Assembly: GCA_018907035.1 (NCBI GenBank)
Contig: JACCIC010000063.1
Span: 2,618,001-2,682,000, forward strand
DNA from: Sycobia sp. Sy_11
Lineage: Eukaryota > Arthropoda > Insecta > Hymenoptera > Epichrysomallidae
Direction of reading: 5' to 3'
DNA: 64,000 nucleotides
The notes under the pieces are model-generated. The model saw nothing but the letters and a program-made list of their open reading frames with translations. It searched no databases and was not told where the DNA came from. Of this stretch, positions 32,165 to 43,799 are shown piece after piece. Position 1 is the first letter of the stretch, and every line of letters begins with the position of its first letter. Position numbers and translations under genes: made by a program.

Positions 32165-33450
32165 TCAGGTATGTGAATAAGTCTTTCCCGTTTTTTTTCA
32201 AATTTTGAGCCTTTATTGTGAAAAAATGGTTACAAATGAATTATTGAAAGTATTGGCCATCGCTAGCTACAACTTTTTCCCATCTTTCTGGCAACATACG
32301 AATCCCGTTGCGAAAAAATTCGACCGGTTTGGCCTCTATCCAGTCATCTACCCATTTTTTGGCTTCCTCGTAGGAATGGAAGTGCTGGTCAGCCAGACCA
32401 TGCGTCATCGATCTGAAGAGATGGTAATCAGACGGAGCAACGTCTGGACTATACGGCGGGTGGGGTAGGACTTTCCATTTGAGCGTTTCTAAGTATGTTT
32501 TCACCGGCGGTGCAACATGTGGGCGAGCATTGTCATGTTGCAAAATAACTTTGTCGTGCCTGTCGGAGTATTGTGGCCGTTTTTCTCGCAGTGCGCGGCT
32601 CAAACGCATCAATTGTCGTCGATAGACCTCGCCTGTGATCCTTTCATTCGGTTTCAGAAGCTCATAGTAAACCACACCTAGCTGGTCCCACCATATACAG
32701 AGCATGAGCTTGGCGCCATGAATATTTGGCTTGGCCGTCGATGATGATGCATGGCCGGGTAGTCCCCATGATTTTCATCGCTTCGGATTATCGTAACGTA
32801 TCCACTTTTCATCGCCAGTCACGATACGATGCAGAAAACCCTTTCTTTTATGTCGCTGAAGCAGCTGTTCGCAAGTGAAAAAACGCCGTTCGACGTCTCT
32901 CAGCTTCAGTTCGTACGGCACCCAATTTCCTTGCTTTTGGATCATTCCCATGGCTTTCAAACGCTTGGAAATGGTTGTTCGGTCAACTCCCAATGCTTCA
33001 GCAAGTTCTTCTTGCGTTTGACAAGAATCTTCATCAAGCAAAGTCGCAAATTCTCGATCTTCAAAGATTTGCGACCGCCCGGAACGCTCCTTGTCTTCCA
33101 CGTCGAAATCACCGCTTTTGAAGCGTCGAAACCATCCGCGAACACTTGAATCATCGACACAACCTTCTCCATAAGCCTCCTGAAGCAATCGATGCGTCTC
33201 GGCAGCAGATTTCTTCAAATTGAACCAATAAAGTGAAACTTCCCGCAAATGACGTCGACTCGGCTCAAATTTCGACATTTTCACGATATCAAAAATTTAT
33301 GATGCGAAAAAATTTTAACTAATGTGTTAGTATGGAATTGTTGACATATGAATAAGCTTTGATTATGACATATGTAACCATTGAATACTCGCACAGTATT
33401 GGTGGCGCCATCTCTTACAAAAAACGGGAAAGACTTATTCACACTCCTAA
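32165..33450 (-). mobile_element. Full-length mariner, copy B
   Basis: Inverse orientation, 1286 bp, TA duplications at 32163-32164 and 33451-33452. Only a few bases differ from copy A (for example CACATACC against CATATACC near the 3' end, and one base in the transposase C-terminus). It is nested in the mariner at 31342. Confidence 0.95.
32241..33284 (-). pseudogene. Mariner transposase with the same nonsense codon (copy B)
   Basis: The protein matches copy A residue for residue in both open segments (33284-32775 and 32705-32241), including the TGA at 32775-32777 in place of a conserved Arg. All three catalytic Asp residues (GDEKW, HDNARPH, PSDYHLF) are present. Because the stop is shared, the copies descend from an already mutated parent, so movement must have used a transposase supplied by another copy, unless the region was duplicated; the flanks differ, which favours transposition. 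Confidence 0.95.
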
Positions 33451-33453
33451 TAT

Positions 33454-34190
33454 GTGATAAGAAAAAAGGAAATAAGGGTAGCTCTGCCTCTCGCCGTTAC
33501 CAACTCGCGTGTACAGAGGCCTACGTACACGTGTAGCCAAATGTATTGAAAACACAGCAGTTTTCCGATGGCACAATCTACTCTCTAGGAAGTCTAACTT
33601 CCGCGTTTCAGTCGTAAGGTGTGCGCGGGGAGCCCTTAAGAATACTTAGCAGTGAGTAGTAACATGCGTGAGAGGTTGAGAGAGCCACGAGAAAAAAAGG
33701 AGGGAATAAATAAATACATAAATAAATAACGGGGAGCGCGAGCTATTCGCCTTTGTGCGAAATAAGGAAACTTCCCGCCTCATGTTCGTCGAAGTAGACC
33801 TGCAGAGCGCGGCTTCGATAGTACGCGTGACAATGGCCGCAGGTGATAGGGCCAAAATTTGGCCGCTCTGTTGAGGCGGGGGAATAGAGCGCGGTTTCGA
33901 TAATGCGCGCGTCAACGGCCGCATACGATAGGGCCAAAACTTTATCGCGCTGTAGCGGCGAACAAGAAGAGCGCAATCGCAAAATGCTCACGTTAATGTT
34001 TTTCGGTAATTCGACCGAAAATTTCACCGCTCTCCCCACTCTGTAGCGACGGGGGGAGAGAGTGCGGGCTTTAAAAGGCCGAGCGGCGAGCGGCGGCGGG
34101 GATTTTTTCTGTTACTGTTGTGAGAGATAGTTACGTATAATAAAATTAACAAAAATAAAATATATTTAGTTCATTTTTCTCAAGAACATA
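33454..34190 (+). other. GC-rich LTR-like or promoter region with 80-bp tandem duplication
   Basis: A block far richer in GC than its neighbours. Two diverged copies of an about 80-bp unit start GAGCGCGGCTTCGATA (about 33806) and GAGCGCGGTTTCGATAATGC (about 33893); a third fragment begins GAGCGCAATCGC. A TATA-like TTTAAAAGG at 34070 is followed by a GC-rich stretch and then AATAAAAT near 34155. The layout resembles a solo LTR; its ends were not fixed. Confidence 0.4.
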
Positions 34191-34254
34191 CTCCTCTTTC
34201 CAACATTTCCACCACACATCGATTTGTAACTTTTGTTTATTAGGAACATAATCA

Positions 34255-34615
34255 GTATGGTAAACGTCGATCAAATAAAAAAATACCAGAATTAATGAAG
34301 AATGAATGTGATGGAAAAATTACGATGGAACATTGGTTTACGGAGCAAAATGTATAGTCTTTTAGTGGATGGAGGAGAAATAGTAAAAAATCTAAAGGAA
34401 CAAAATCGAGCGTTGTAAAGAAGACAATTACATTTGAAGATTATGGAAAATATCTTGATGTCCTAGTCATTATAAATCGCGAGCAGTATAAATCCGTGCT
34501 AAATTACATATAGTATATACTGAAAAACAGAAAAAACTTGCTGTAAGTCCGTATGACGAGAAAAGCTTCTTACTATCAAATAGTACAAATACTTTACCGG
34601 GGGGGATACCATAGA
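34255..34615 (+). pseudogene. Polinton-like DNA polymerase B, C-terminal end
   Basis: Successive blocks GLRSKMYSLLVDGGE, KKTITFEDYGKYLDVL and KLHIVYTEKQKKLAVSPYDE, then SNSTNTLPGG before a stop, correspond to the extreme C-terminus of the Polinton-like polymerase. It is the same region as the tail at 3985-4206 but independently mutated, and on the opposite strand. Two frame changes occur. Confidence 0.65.
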
Positions 34616-34619
34616 ATTA

Positions 34620-34797
34620 ATGAATCTATAATTTATGTAATATTTATATGTTATATTACTCTCTGACAGCATATGATGTGAGAATACATAATTTCTGTAG
34701 TTCTACAAGCACTTTCAAACGATTTTATCGTATGCATTATTACAGTGTTCGAATAACTGATTATAAATTAAAGATGTAATATTTTTTCAATCTATAG

Positions 34798-34847
<50 letters not shown>

Positions 34848-35530
34848 TACTTACTAATTATATACTGATAACTTATATTATAACCTTAAAATATAAATGT
34901 ATATTATTTTATTATATACAATTTTTGCTTGAAAAAGAATTATGTAACAGTATAAATATATGCAGTGTCCTTTAAAATTCTGTATTTAAATTTCTATTGA
35001 ATATAAATTTTTATATATATGTAAAACACCAAAAGTGTGATGATGAATATAAATATTAGATGGAATAAGGAAAGTCCATGAAAATACATTGGATATGTAT
35101 CATCTGATTGGTGAGGTAGATACCTGACGTATCGACTATGACTTGGGTTGATAGTAGCTTAAAATATTCATAATTAATTACGTTTTTCTCCATAATTATT
35201 AGCTTTAGAGCAAAAATAAATAGAATATAAAAAACTTATTTCAATAGCGTTTACAGCTTTTGTTTGAATAATTTTTTTTTAAACTCAAAATTATTACATA
35301 AAATTTGTTTTTTATCATTTTTGAGCATTTTCACAAAGTTCAGATGCCTAGCGCTGACACATCCAGATTAATTGACGCAGCGGACGATCGCTGCACTTTA
35401 GAGTACATTGAAACGAATCATTTAAACTAATTTTCGGCCGAGGATAAATTTGTAACAAAAAATTTTACTGACGCCGAACTATAAGATACTATTTGGTAGA
35501 TAGAAGTATCTTTTTAAGTATTTTAAGTAA
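34620..35530. other. AT-rich stretch with (TA)n
   Basis: A TA microsatellite lies at 34800-34842. Otherwise no supported feature. Confidence 0.6.
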
Positions 35531-35534
35531 CAAG

Positions 35535-36050
35535 TACATGATTGGCGCGAGAGGATTCATTTGGGTTAAAAAATCTTTATATTTATTTGTGAAAATTGTG
35601 CAGTATTTAAATAGTTGCTTTATATCTAATTGAAAACGATTAGTCGGATCTTTTTTATAGATATAGAAAGTTGTGATTATTATTTAAAACCAAAGTTTTT
35701 TGTAAATAATCTTGTTTTGGTAAAATTACAATAGAGTTGCCTTTATCAGATTTACATATTATTAGGTTTTCTTTTTTAAATTTATATTCAATGAAGTTAA
35801 TTAAATTTATTTTATTATAGTTATTTTCATTAATTGAACCTACTTTATTTTTTACAATAGTCTGAAAAATATTTAATATATACTTTTTAAGCACCAATTT
35901 ATCAGAATTAAGGAAGCCATTACTATTTTAAAATTTTAATGAATTTAACGCTAAATTACTTTTAACAACTAAGTCACATAAATCTATATTAATACTAAAG
36001 TTAAGAGATTATTTTAATCCCTTGTTCCACAGATCTATTTTTTATGAACA
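35535..36050 (-). pseudogene. Penelope-like element reverse transcriptase fragment
   Basis: The minus strand encodes NLINFIEYKFKKENLIICKS, DKGNSIVILPKQDYLQKTLV, then YKKDPTNRFQLDIKQLFKY and DFLTQMNPLAP. These correspond to the N-terminal region of Penelope-like RT with its (A/S)DKGN(S/A)VVI and DPT..FQ motifs, ending just before the usual GLPK(I/V)HK block, which is absent. The upstream part to 36050 is weaker. The catalytic palm is not present. Confidence 0.7.
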
Positions 36051-36116
36051 AAATTGAAAATTGGAGGAATTAATAATACAATTATAAAAGTCAAAGTTAG
36101 TATTATTCTCATTAAT

Positions 36117-36118
<2 letters not shown>

Positions 36119-36164
<46 letters not shown>

Positions 36165-36171
36165 GTTGTTG

Positions 36172-36222
<51 letters not shown>

Positions 36223-36223
36223 G
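36119..36223. repeat. (TTA)n/(TTG)n microsatellite
   Basis: About 105 bp of trinucleotide repeats. The apparent poly-Ile frame over it is not a gene. Confidence 0.95.
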
Positions 36224-36239
36224 TATAATTATTATTTAT

Positions 36240-36940
36240 GAATTACTTGTAGTAGTTGAATATGTGAGATGTGGCTGCTGAATTACGCGTTGATGTCTAG
36301 CGTCTTTGGAAAAACACTGTATTTTAATCGATTTCTTTAATTTTTTAAATTTCTTAAGATGGATTTGATGATGCAAGAAAGATATTTATTGAGCAATTAT
36401 TCTAAAGACCCAGTCTAAAAGATCAAATTCTATATTGGTGTAATGCTCGAAAATTTTTGAGAATCAATTTTAGATGGATTTCTAAATAATTACGTCTAAT
36501 GTACCACTTTTTGATTTCTTGATTAATCTAATATTTGTAAGCGAAATTCATCGCATCGACTTTACCGCTTCGTATAATCAATTCTTGCACGTTATTTTCA
36601 TATAAGATGGCACTACATTGTATTTTAAGTATTATTTACTAAAACAAAGACGACATTTTTAAAAAGCCTACTTGTACAGATATTTGAATTCCTTTAAATT
36701 CTAATCAATAATACAACATTAAAATGAGTGCCTTGAATGCTTTTATACATAAAAAATGTTAACAGTCGCTTTAAATTATAGAAGATTTACAAGAGAAATA
36801 AATACGTTGAAATCAATAGATAGTAGGATAGATAGACGTGTAAATGGACGGGGTGATATTAACGGCACATCTTGAGAATAACATTTCCTATATAATTACA
36901 AACATGTTGTAATATATCATTTTGACTTTGTCTTCATTAA
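36240..36940. other. Unassigned AT-rich stretch
   Basis: No supported feature between the trinucleotide repeat and the long inverted repeat. Confidence 0.5.
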
Positions 36941-36944
36941 CTAA

Positions 36945-38062
36945 AGCTCCCCGTGCAGAAATATTCTCGGCTTATCCCTAGTTCGGGTTAGATCCTAGTC
37001 AGTATTACTGATGATTTCCTCATGTAGATAATACTCGCCAGATCCGAGTTAGATTTCCCTATGATCATCTGATAATCGTCTTATATTAATTATAAATTTC
37101 TCGACTTTATTCAGATTTTCTTATCTTTTATCGATGTTAGAATGAAATACGTGTTTTCTATAGTCAAAATGTTACAAGAAGGAAAATTAAGGAAATGATT
37201 AGGCTTTCTATCTTGAATGTAGTTAGATGTCCTTAACTTCTCCCTTTTTGGAAAGAATGACGTATTTTCTAGACGGAATCTGATAAGTAGAAGAATTAAG
37301 GAAATGGTTAGGCTTTCTATTTTGATTCTAGATAGATTTCCTCAACTTTTTCTAATATTGGAAAAAACTATATCTTTTCTAGTCGAGACCTTACGAGTAC
37401 TAAAATCAGATTTTCTTAACGTTTTCATAAAATTATTATATGATGTTAAAGCATATTGCGTTTTTGCATAGTGCATAATACGTTAGTTTGCGAATCGTAT
37501 CGTCGTGGGTTAAATACTCATTGGAGGCCGGAATTTTTTTCATCAAAATAAAATATTTATATGTTCAACAAAGGTGTTTAACATTAAAATTTATAATAAT
37601 TAGTATATAAAAAATATATTAATAATCATTAATTGTTAATTATAATCGTATACGTAATAATGCATATAGAAAATAATTTATAAATTCCAATTAAATGGTA
37701 TGCACTACCTAAATACGTAAATATATTTTTTATTTTAAATAAATAAAAATTAAAAGAGCCAAAAAATTATTCACTTGATCGAATAATAAAATTAGAATAA
37801 TATATAAATCGTCTTAAATTCTAGATTTTCTGACTAGATTCTGTCTAGTTTCTAACTAGGTATACCTAACAAAATCTAAGCTCGTTCCCTACATAAAATA
37901 CCAATAAAAGTGGAACAAAGATATTTTATAGATTATAACCATTAAAAGTGGGACAAAGATAGATCGCAACTAGTATCAGACTAAATTTCTCTTCTCAAAC
38001 TTTAAATTTTAATAAGGAAAACTAGCCTGATACTAGTTAGATTCGAGAATGAATTATATTTG
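36945..38062 (+). repeat. Long inverted repeat, left arm
   Basis: About 1.1 kb matching the complement of 42300-43492. Inside are two to three copies of an about 115-bp tandem unit (37141-37440) with the recurring pieces AATTAAGGAAATGGTTAGGC and TTTCTAGTC. A tRNA-like segment follows at about 37465-37530 (TGCATAGTG, then TCGTGGGTT). Then comes a shared AT-rich part up to ACTAGTTAGATTCGAGAATG. Non-coding. Either two inverted insertions of one element or arms of a fold-back unit with a 4.2 kb spacer. Confidence 0.75.
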
Positions 38063-38064
38063 TA

Positions 38065-39190
38065 AAACTTTCGTACATTTATTCATTCTTGACAATGACG
38101 AAGACGTTAAAACGACTATTCAATAATATAGCAAACATATGTAAATTTTTCCAAATATTTTGATTTGTACACCTTGTATCTTATTAATTATTCTCTATAT
38201 GTCTAAAAAATTAAATATAAAATAAAATTTTAGTTACAATTTCAAGTCTGTTACAGTTTGTTATGTATAAAATACACCACGTAGATGACTTATTACTTTT
38301 AATCCGTAACAATAATAAATACAGTGTGTGTGTATGTGTGTGTGTTTGTGTGTTCAGTATATATATATATATATAGTATTATTGGATTAAATTAATAAAT
38401 ATTTTTATTAATAACTTCAGGATTTAGACTCTGAGTATGAATCGTCGGACAATACCAAAGTTAAATTTAGATAATGGGGCATCAGGTTGCCTTTTACTAA
38501 CGTAGTATAGAGATTAATTTATTTTATTTTTATTTTTCATTTTTATGATTTTTTGAATTATTAATTTTTGTATTAATTTGTATTTCGGATTCTACCGGGT
38601 GATTATATTCAAGGACAGTCTGACTGTCATTATATTAATATAGTAGATTATTCTTTAAAGACTATAAGAATTATAGAAAATATTTATTACTCTAATTTAC
38701 GGCAGTCAACATATTACAATTTGTAATTAATTTTTTGTATTAGTAGAGTTATTATATATTCTCAAAATTTACATCAATTTTTAAATTCATATTTTCTCAA
38801 ATGATATATTTATAGATATATAGATTTCTGATATTTAAAGTTATGATAAATAATACCATTGATAAATTATTCTATTTGAAGATTTCTAGTTTTTTAAATA
38901 GATTATGATGTATGGAACTAATCCATTGCGGTAACATAAAAATTTTTGAGCGTTAGATTTAATTCTTTTGACGGTATCTTAGTAAACCAACGAGCACAAT
39001 AGTAAATAATTCACTGGCGATCCTGCTACTTATCATTGATAATCACAAAATAGCATCTATAATTTTATCATACGTAGACTTTTGCATCTGTTTCAAGTAA
39101 AAAAAAAATCATACATAAAACGATGGTCTTTCTAAATTCTTTTAGCTGTCATTCCCTACGAAGAAATAAATTCCTATGTACAGTCGTACA
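38065..39190. other. AT-rich stretch inside the inverted-repeat spacer
   Basis: A TG/TA microsatellite sits at about 38322-38377. No gene or recognised repeat. Confidence 0.5.
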
Positions 39191-39199
39191 AATGGAAAG

Positions 39200-39452
39200 G
39201 TTGCTATTATTTTGCTGACTCGTATCATTTCTCCACAGCTATTAAATGCGTGCCTCTCAACTTTCGAACTCGTGCATGTATGTAATACACAAATAGAGTA
39301 GTATGTGTAGGCTTAATTTCGTGTTTGATCCTAAAGCAGCCTGAGTCAGGGTTGGGTAATGAGCAGAAAGAGAGAGAAAGAGGGGTGCTAGGTCGCCATG
39401 GTGATAAGTAACCCCGGGAAGCTAGCCGGGGTTGGCTCAAAGGGTATATAAT

Positions 39453-39516
<64 letters not shown>

Positions 39517-39950
39517 CTATTCAGTCGTCTGCATACGAGACATGTAGATCGATAAGTTGGATCTTTTTCTGTCTCTTTTTTACTCTATAGAATGTCACAT
39601 GAAGGGGATGCAAACAGCCGCAATTCACCGTTGTCGTACTCAGCAGAAGATGCCAAGATGGCCGCTCCGACACCACCATGTCAATAACAATTCTCTCCCT
39701 CTCTCTCTGTTTCAAACACGCTCATACAAACGCGCGCGCAGACACACACTCACACAAAAGCTTCCGGCCATTCGCCCCCCCCCCTCTCTAGGTTGGCTTG
39801 CGTGTTATACTAGAAGTTTATGGTTGACGTCCATTTTCTTTACAGGATGTAAGAAAAGGTTAAAAACTATTGAAGAAGACTCCAGCTCTATCTACATAAA
39901 GCATCCCTCAAAAGAGTTCTACAAATTTAACTTTTTTTAATAAATTCTAG
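39200..39950. other. GC-richer unassigned stretch with CT microsatellite
   Basis: A TATA-like GGGTATATAATTCATC (about 39440-39455) directly precedes a CT run (39455-39513). Around 39590-39800 the base composition is balanced and a frame of 127 codons is open, but it shows no motif and crosses simple repeats, so I do not call a gene. Confidence 0.35.
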
Positions 39951-40009
39951 AAATAGTTTACTCTTTACGCACATATATCTGAAAATTACAAGAATTCAAT
40001 AATCCGGTT

Positions 40010-41160
40010 GATGAACATTTTTTCCAAATTAACCCTGGTATAAATGCTGAACATTTTTAAACCACAAACAAGCTATTTCGTTATGAAGAAACCTAGAAAC
40101 AAGCCATTTCAGTTCGGTAGTAATTAGCTTAACGTAAAACGTTTTTTCGAATCATTTTGGCCGATTTATAAATACATTTTCTAAACCTATTTTTTAGGTA
40201 TTTAATACCCATATAATAGTTAGCTTCGTATGGATGTATTTTTGTACTGAAAAAAACTTCTCGTATTAAATAAATATTTTCTTGTTTTGTACCAAATAAA
40301 TCATTTTCTTAATTTAAGAAAAAATTCACTAAATTTAAAACGATGTTGTTTGCATCAAGTAAATACTTTCTTCATTTAAGAAGAGACTTTCTCAATTTAA
40401 GAAAATAATTTACTTAGTGCAAAACAAGAAATATTTACTTGACAACAGACTTTTGTTTTCAGTGTGGTTATGATTAAAATTTACCTTTAAGAAGGTTGAA
40501 ACTAGGTATAATATATAGTCTTTGCTAAAAAATTAATATTAGCATTATAGATTATTATATAAATTCATTGAAAATAATCATTATTTTAATTAATAAATTA
40601 TAAATTTATAGCGAGTTCTTAATTTTGAATTCACTTATACGCAAGCTATAACCCTTGTAGAAATCTAACAATTTTTAATACGTTGAAAAGTAGTTACTAG
40701 GTATTAAAAATAGAATCAATTGTCGTGGCTTAAAACGAAGCAAATCCTAGATTGAAAAATGTGAACATTGTTTATAAAATTAAAAAATAGGTAGAAACTA
40801 GGTTTAAAGCTGGAACCTTGTTTCTCGTTAGTAAATGAACATTTTAATTCGGATGTAAGTTTCAATTACTACAATCAAAAAAATTAATATTTCTACAATA
40901 TTATGATATTATGTTACTTAAAGAATAAAAGAAACATCAGAAAATACGTAAATAGTTTGAAATATTAAAAAAGAAAAATAATGTCTGTTTTGAAAATAAA
41001 TCTTTTGAATATCAGAAATTTAACCTGGTTTCGCAATAACTTTTATGAGAGACTCGCTGGACATCAGATTTATTTCACTCATGACACTCTCAAAAAATGA
41101 AGATTCCTTTTCATAAAAGAACCGCGTATTGATTGTTTTCTAAATATTTTAATGATATCT
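40010..41160 (+). repeat. Interspersed repeat Z, longest copy
   Basis: Parts match 43800-44460 (around ACTAGGTATAATATATA and the following 200 bp), 46330-46400, 46960-47035 and 60240-60528 (AAAAAATAGGTAGAAACTAG and TAGTAAATGAACATTTTAAT). No open frame. Its end beyond ACTCTCAAAAAATGAA recurs at 63945-64000. Confidence 0.7.
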
Positions 41161-41364
41161 TGCAAGTTAAGTGTCAATGCTAATTTTGAGGAGATATTTT
41201 AATTTAAAAAGCGGTCATATCATGCGTTGTCGGAAGTACAATGTCTGCCGTACAGGCGAGCTGACAGACGACGTTCCACAAATGGACGTGCGCGTAATTC
41301 AAAACATCATAAGATATATAAAGTATTATAACAAAAAGTATTATTATTATTTTTTTAATTTAAT

Positions 41365-41390
41365 TATTATTATTATTATTATCATTATTA

Positions 41391-41421
<31 letters not shown>

Positions 41422-41459
41422 CATTACTATCATTATTATTATCATTATTATCATTATTA

Positions 41460-41525
<66 letters not shown>

Positions 41526-41546
41526 TTATTATTTTTATTATTATTC
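41365..41546. repeat. (TTA)n microsatellite with ATC variants
   Basis: About 180 bp of ATT/ATC trinucleotides; open poly-Ile frames on both strands are artefacts. Confidence 0.95.
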
Positions 41547-41547
41547 T

Positions 41548-42289
41548 ACGGGGAGTGTCGTGTATAGTTCGTAAGAAAGAATGTCCAGGTATGTCGGGAC
41601 GATTTCTATGATGAGATTCGTATTTTATCATTCAAACACGCACATTCCCAGTAAAAGTGGATGAAAATGAATGATACGTGGACATCGTATTCTACCTCTC
41701 CAACACAAAACTCCCTATAACAGTCGTCCCGAGACATATTCTATCGTCTGAACATGATACTCTCCGAAAAAGTCGCCTCGAAACACTTTGATATCTTTTT
41801 CTACCGATTGAACTTGAAAGTACAATTATTTACATAAAAGCCGTATTTTATATATATTGTATAAATGGTCGGTAAAATATCAGCTTTTTGAAGTGGACGC
41901 TGTTTTGAAGCAGCTTTTTATACAGAAGCGACGATAGGTAAATTACGGCAATTATTTATAGTAATATAGATTTATATATATAGAGTACTTTTTACTTAGA
42001 TATTACTGAATTATTTATGAAATCGGTTAAATTATTTTTTTTTTTTTTTATGTTATTCAACGTTGCTCTATTTATGCTTTCAAATATTGGTGCTAATCAG
42101 CGACGGAGGTCTATGATGTGTTTGTAAACAAAGCACATGTAAATTATTACAGCGGTGCTTGTGTCAATCGGCCGAGACCGGGATTTGAACTCGGATCACC
42201 ATGTTACTAGTCCTTCGCTCTAGCGATCGAGCCATCGTAGGCCTCCGGTTAAATTATTATCTCGGGCTAAGCCGAGACGGGGATGCTAG
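41548..42289 (+). mobile_element. Helitron-like non-autonomous element Y, copy 2, with nested SINE
   Basis: Matches 1440-2061. The 3' hairpin (TCTCGG, loop, CCGAGA, 42260-42276) is followed by nine bases and CTAG at 42286-42289, then T, as in Helitrons. A SINE at 42037-42245 interrupts it with a 13-bp target duplication. Similarity to copy 1 starts right after the TTA microsatellite. Confidence 0.65.
42037..42245 (-). mobile_element. tRNA-derived SINE S, full copy with TSD
   Basis: Flanked by CGGTTAAATTATT at 42024-42036 and 42246-42258. On the minus strand the head resembles a tRNA: an A-box-like TGGCTCGATCGCTAGAGCG and a B box GAGTTCAAATCCC (complement of 42180-42192), giving an internal RNA polymerase III promoter. 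The body runs through CACAAGCACCGCTGTAATAA to a poly-A tail at the left end. Length about 209 bp. Not a functional tRNA gene: no acceptor stem closes. Confidence 0.85.
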
Positions 42290-42299
42290 TATCCCGTGT

Positions 42300-42982
42300 A
42301 GAATTTTATTCTCGAATCTAACTAGTATCAGGTGAGTTTTCCTTATCAAATGTTCGGACCCAGAAGGGAAATCTAGTCTGATCCTAGTTCCGATTTGTCC
42401 CACTTTTAATAGCATTATGCTTTAATAGCATAGCTAATTTTGTTTCCTCGATTAAGTGAATAATTTGTTGACTCTTTAATATTTATTTATTTAAAATAAA
42501 AAAAAAAAATATATTTACGTATTTAGGTGACGCATACCATTTAATTAGCATTCATAAATTATTTTCTATATGACTATTACGTATTACGATTTACAATAAC
42601 AATTAATAATTATTAATATATTTTTTATACACTAATTATTGTAAATTTTAATGTTAAACACCTCTGCTGAACATATAATATTTTATTCGATGAAAAAAAT
42701 TCCGACCTCCGCAGAGTATCGAACCCACGACCCTACGATTCGCAAGCTAACGCATTATTCACTATGCTAAAACGCAATATGCGATTACTATACTATAGTT
42801 TGCATATGACCGTAAAGCACTTAAGATCATATAATAATTTTATAAACACAAGATAAAACATACATAGGAAAGCAATTTTTTAAATTCTTTCCCATGTTGG
42901 AAAGATCTGCGGGTGTTTATATACTACACACACACACACACGCACACACACACGCGCGCGCGCACACACACACACACACACT

Positions 42983-43029
<47 letters not shown>

Positions 43030-43492
43030 CTAATTTTCGTACACATAAGGTCTTGATTAGAAAAGACGTCGTTCTTTCCAAAATTAGAAAAAGTTGAGGA
43101 AATCTAACTAGAATCAAAATAGAAAGTCTAACCATTTCCTGAATTCTCCTACTTGGCAGATTCCGCCTAGAAAAACACCATTCTTTCCAAAATTGTGAGA
43201 AGTTAAGAAAATCTGACTAGATCCAAGATAGAAAGCCTGATAATTTCCTTAAGTTTTCTACTTGTAAAATTTTGACTAGTGAAAACACGTATTTCTTTCT
43301 AACATCAATAAAAGATAAGGAAATCTGAATAAATTCGAGGGAGTAATAATTAATATAAGACGATTATTAGATGATCGAAGGGAAATCTAACTCGGATCTG
43401 GCGAGATTTACCTACATGAGGAAATTATCAGTAATACCGACTAGGATCTAGCCCGAATTAGGGATATACCGAGTATATTTCTGCACGAGATT
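42300..43492 (-). repeat. Long inverted repeat, right arm
   Basis: Complement of 36945-38062. It holds the 115-bp tandem units at 43060-43320. A tRNA-like stretch in the complement of about 42690-42780 reads TAGCATAGTGAATAATGCGT, then GGTCGTGGGTTCGATACTC. CA and TA microsatellites (42926-43024) interrupt it. The tRNA-like A/B-box pair hints at a SINE-like ancestry for part of the element. Confidence 0.75.
42926..43024. repeat. (CA)n/(CG)n and (TA)n microsatellites
   Basis: Adjacent CA-rich (42926-42981) and TA (42986-43024) runs, absent from the left arm of the inverted repeat. Confidence 0.95.
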
Positions 43493-43799
43493 ATATATAT
43501 ATTTGTTTTATATAAATGAATGTGTGTGCGTGCGTGTGTGTGTACATTTATTTATATAAATATATAGATTTTATATATACATCAATATATTTGTGTGTAT
43601 ATATATATATATAAACCCGCAAATCTTTCCAACATGGGAAAGAGTTTAAAAAATAGACTTATTATGTATGTTTTCTCTTGTGTTTATAAAGTTATTATAT
43701 GATGTTAAGTGATGTACGATCATAAACAAAGTATAGTATCGTAATCACATATTGCGTATATATGCGTTAGCTTCCGAACCGTAGGTTCGTTGGGTTCGA

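Noticed and set aside
41365..41611. Poly-isoleucine protein
   Set aside because: Simple TTA repeat read in frame on both strands.
42170..42245. tRNA gene on the minus strand
   Set aside because: A and B boxes are present, but no acceptor stem or complete cloverleaf closes, and target duplications define a SINE.
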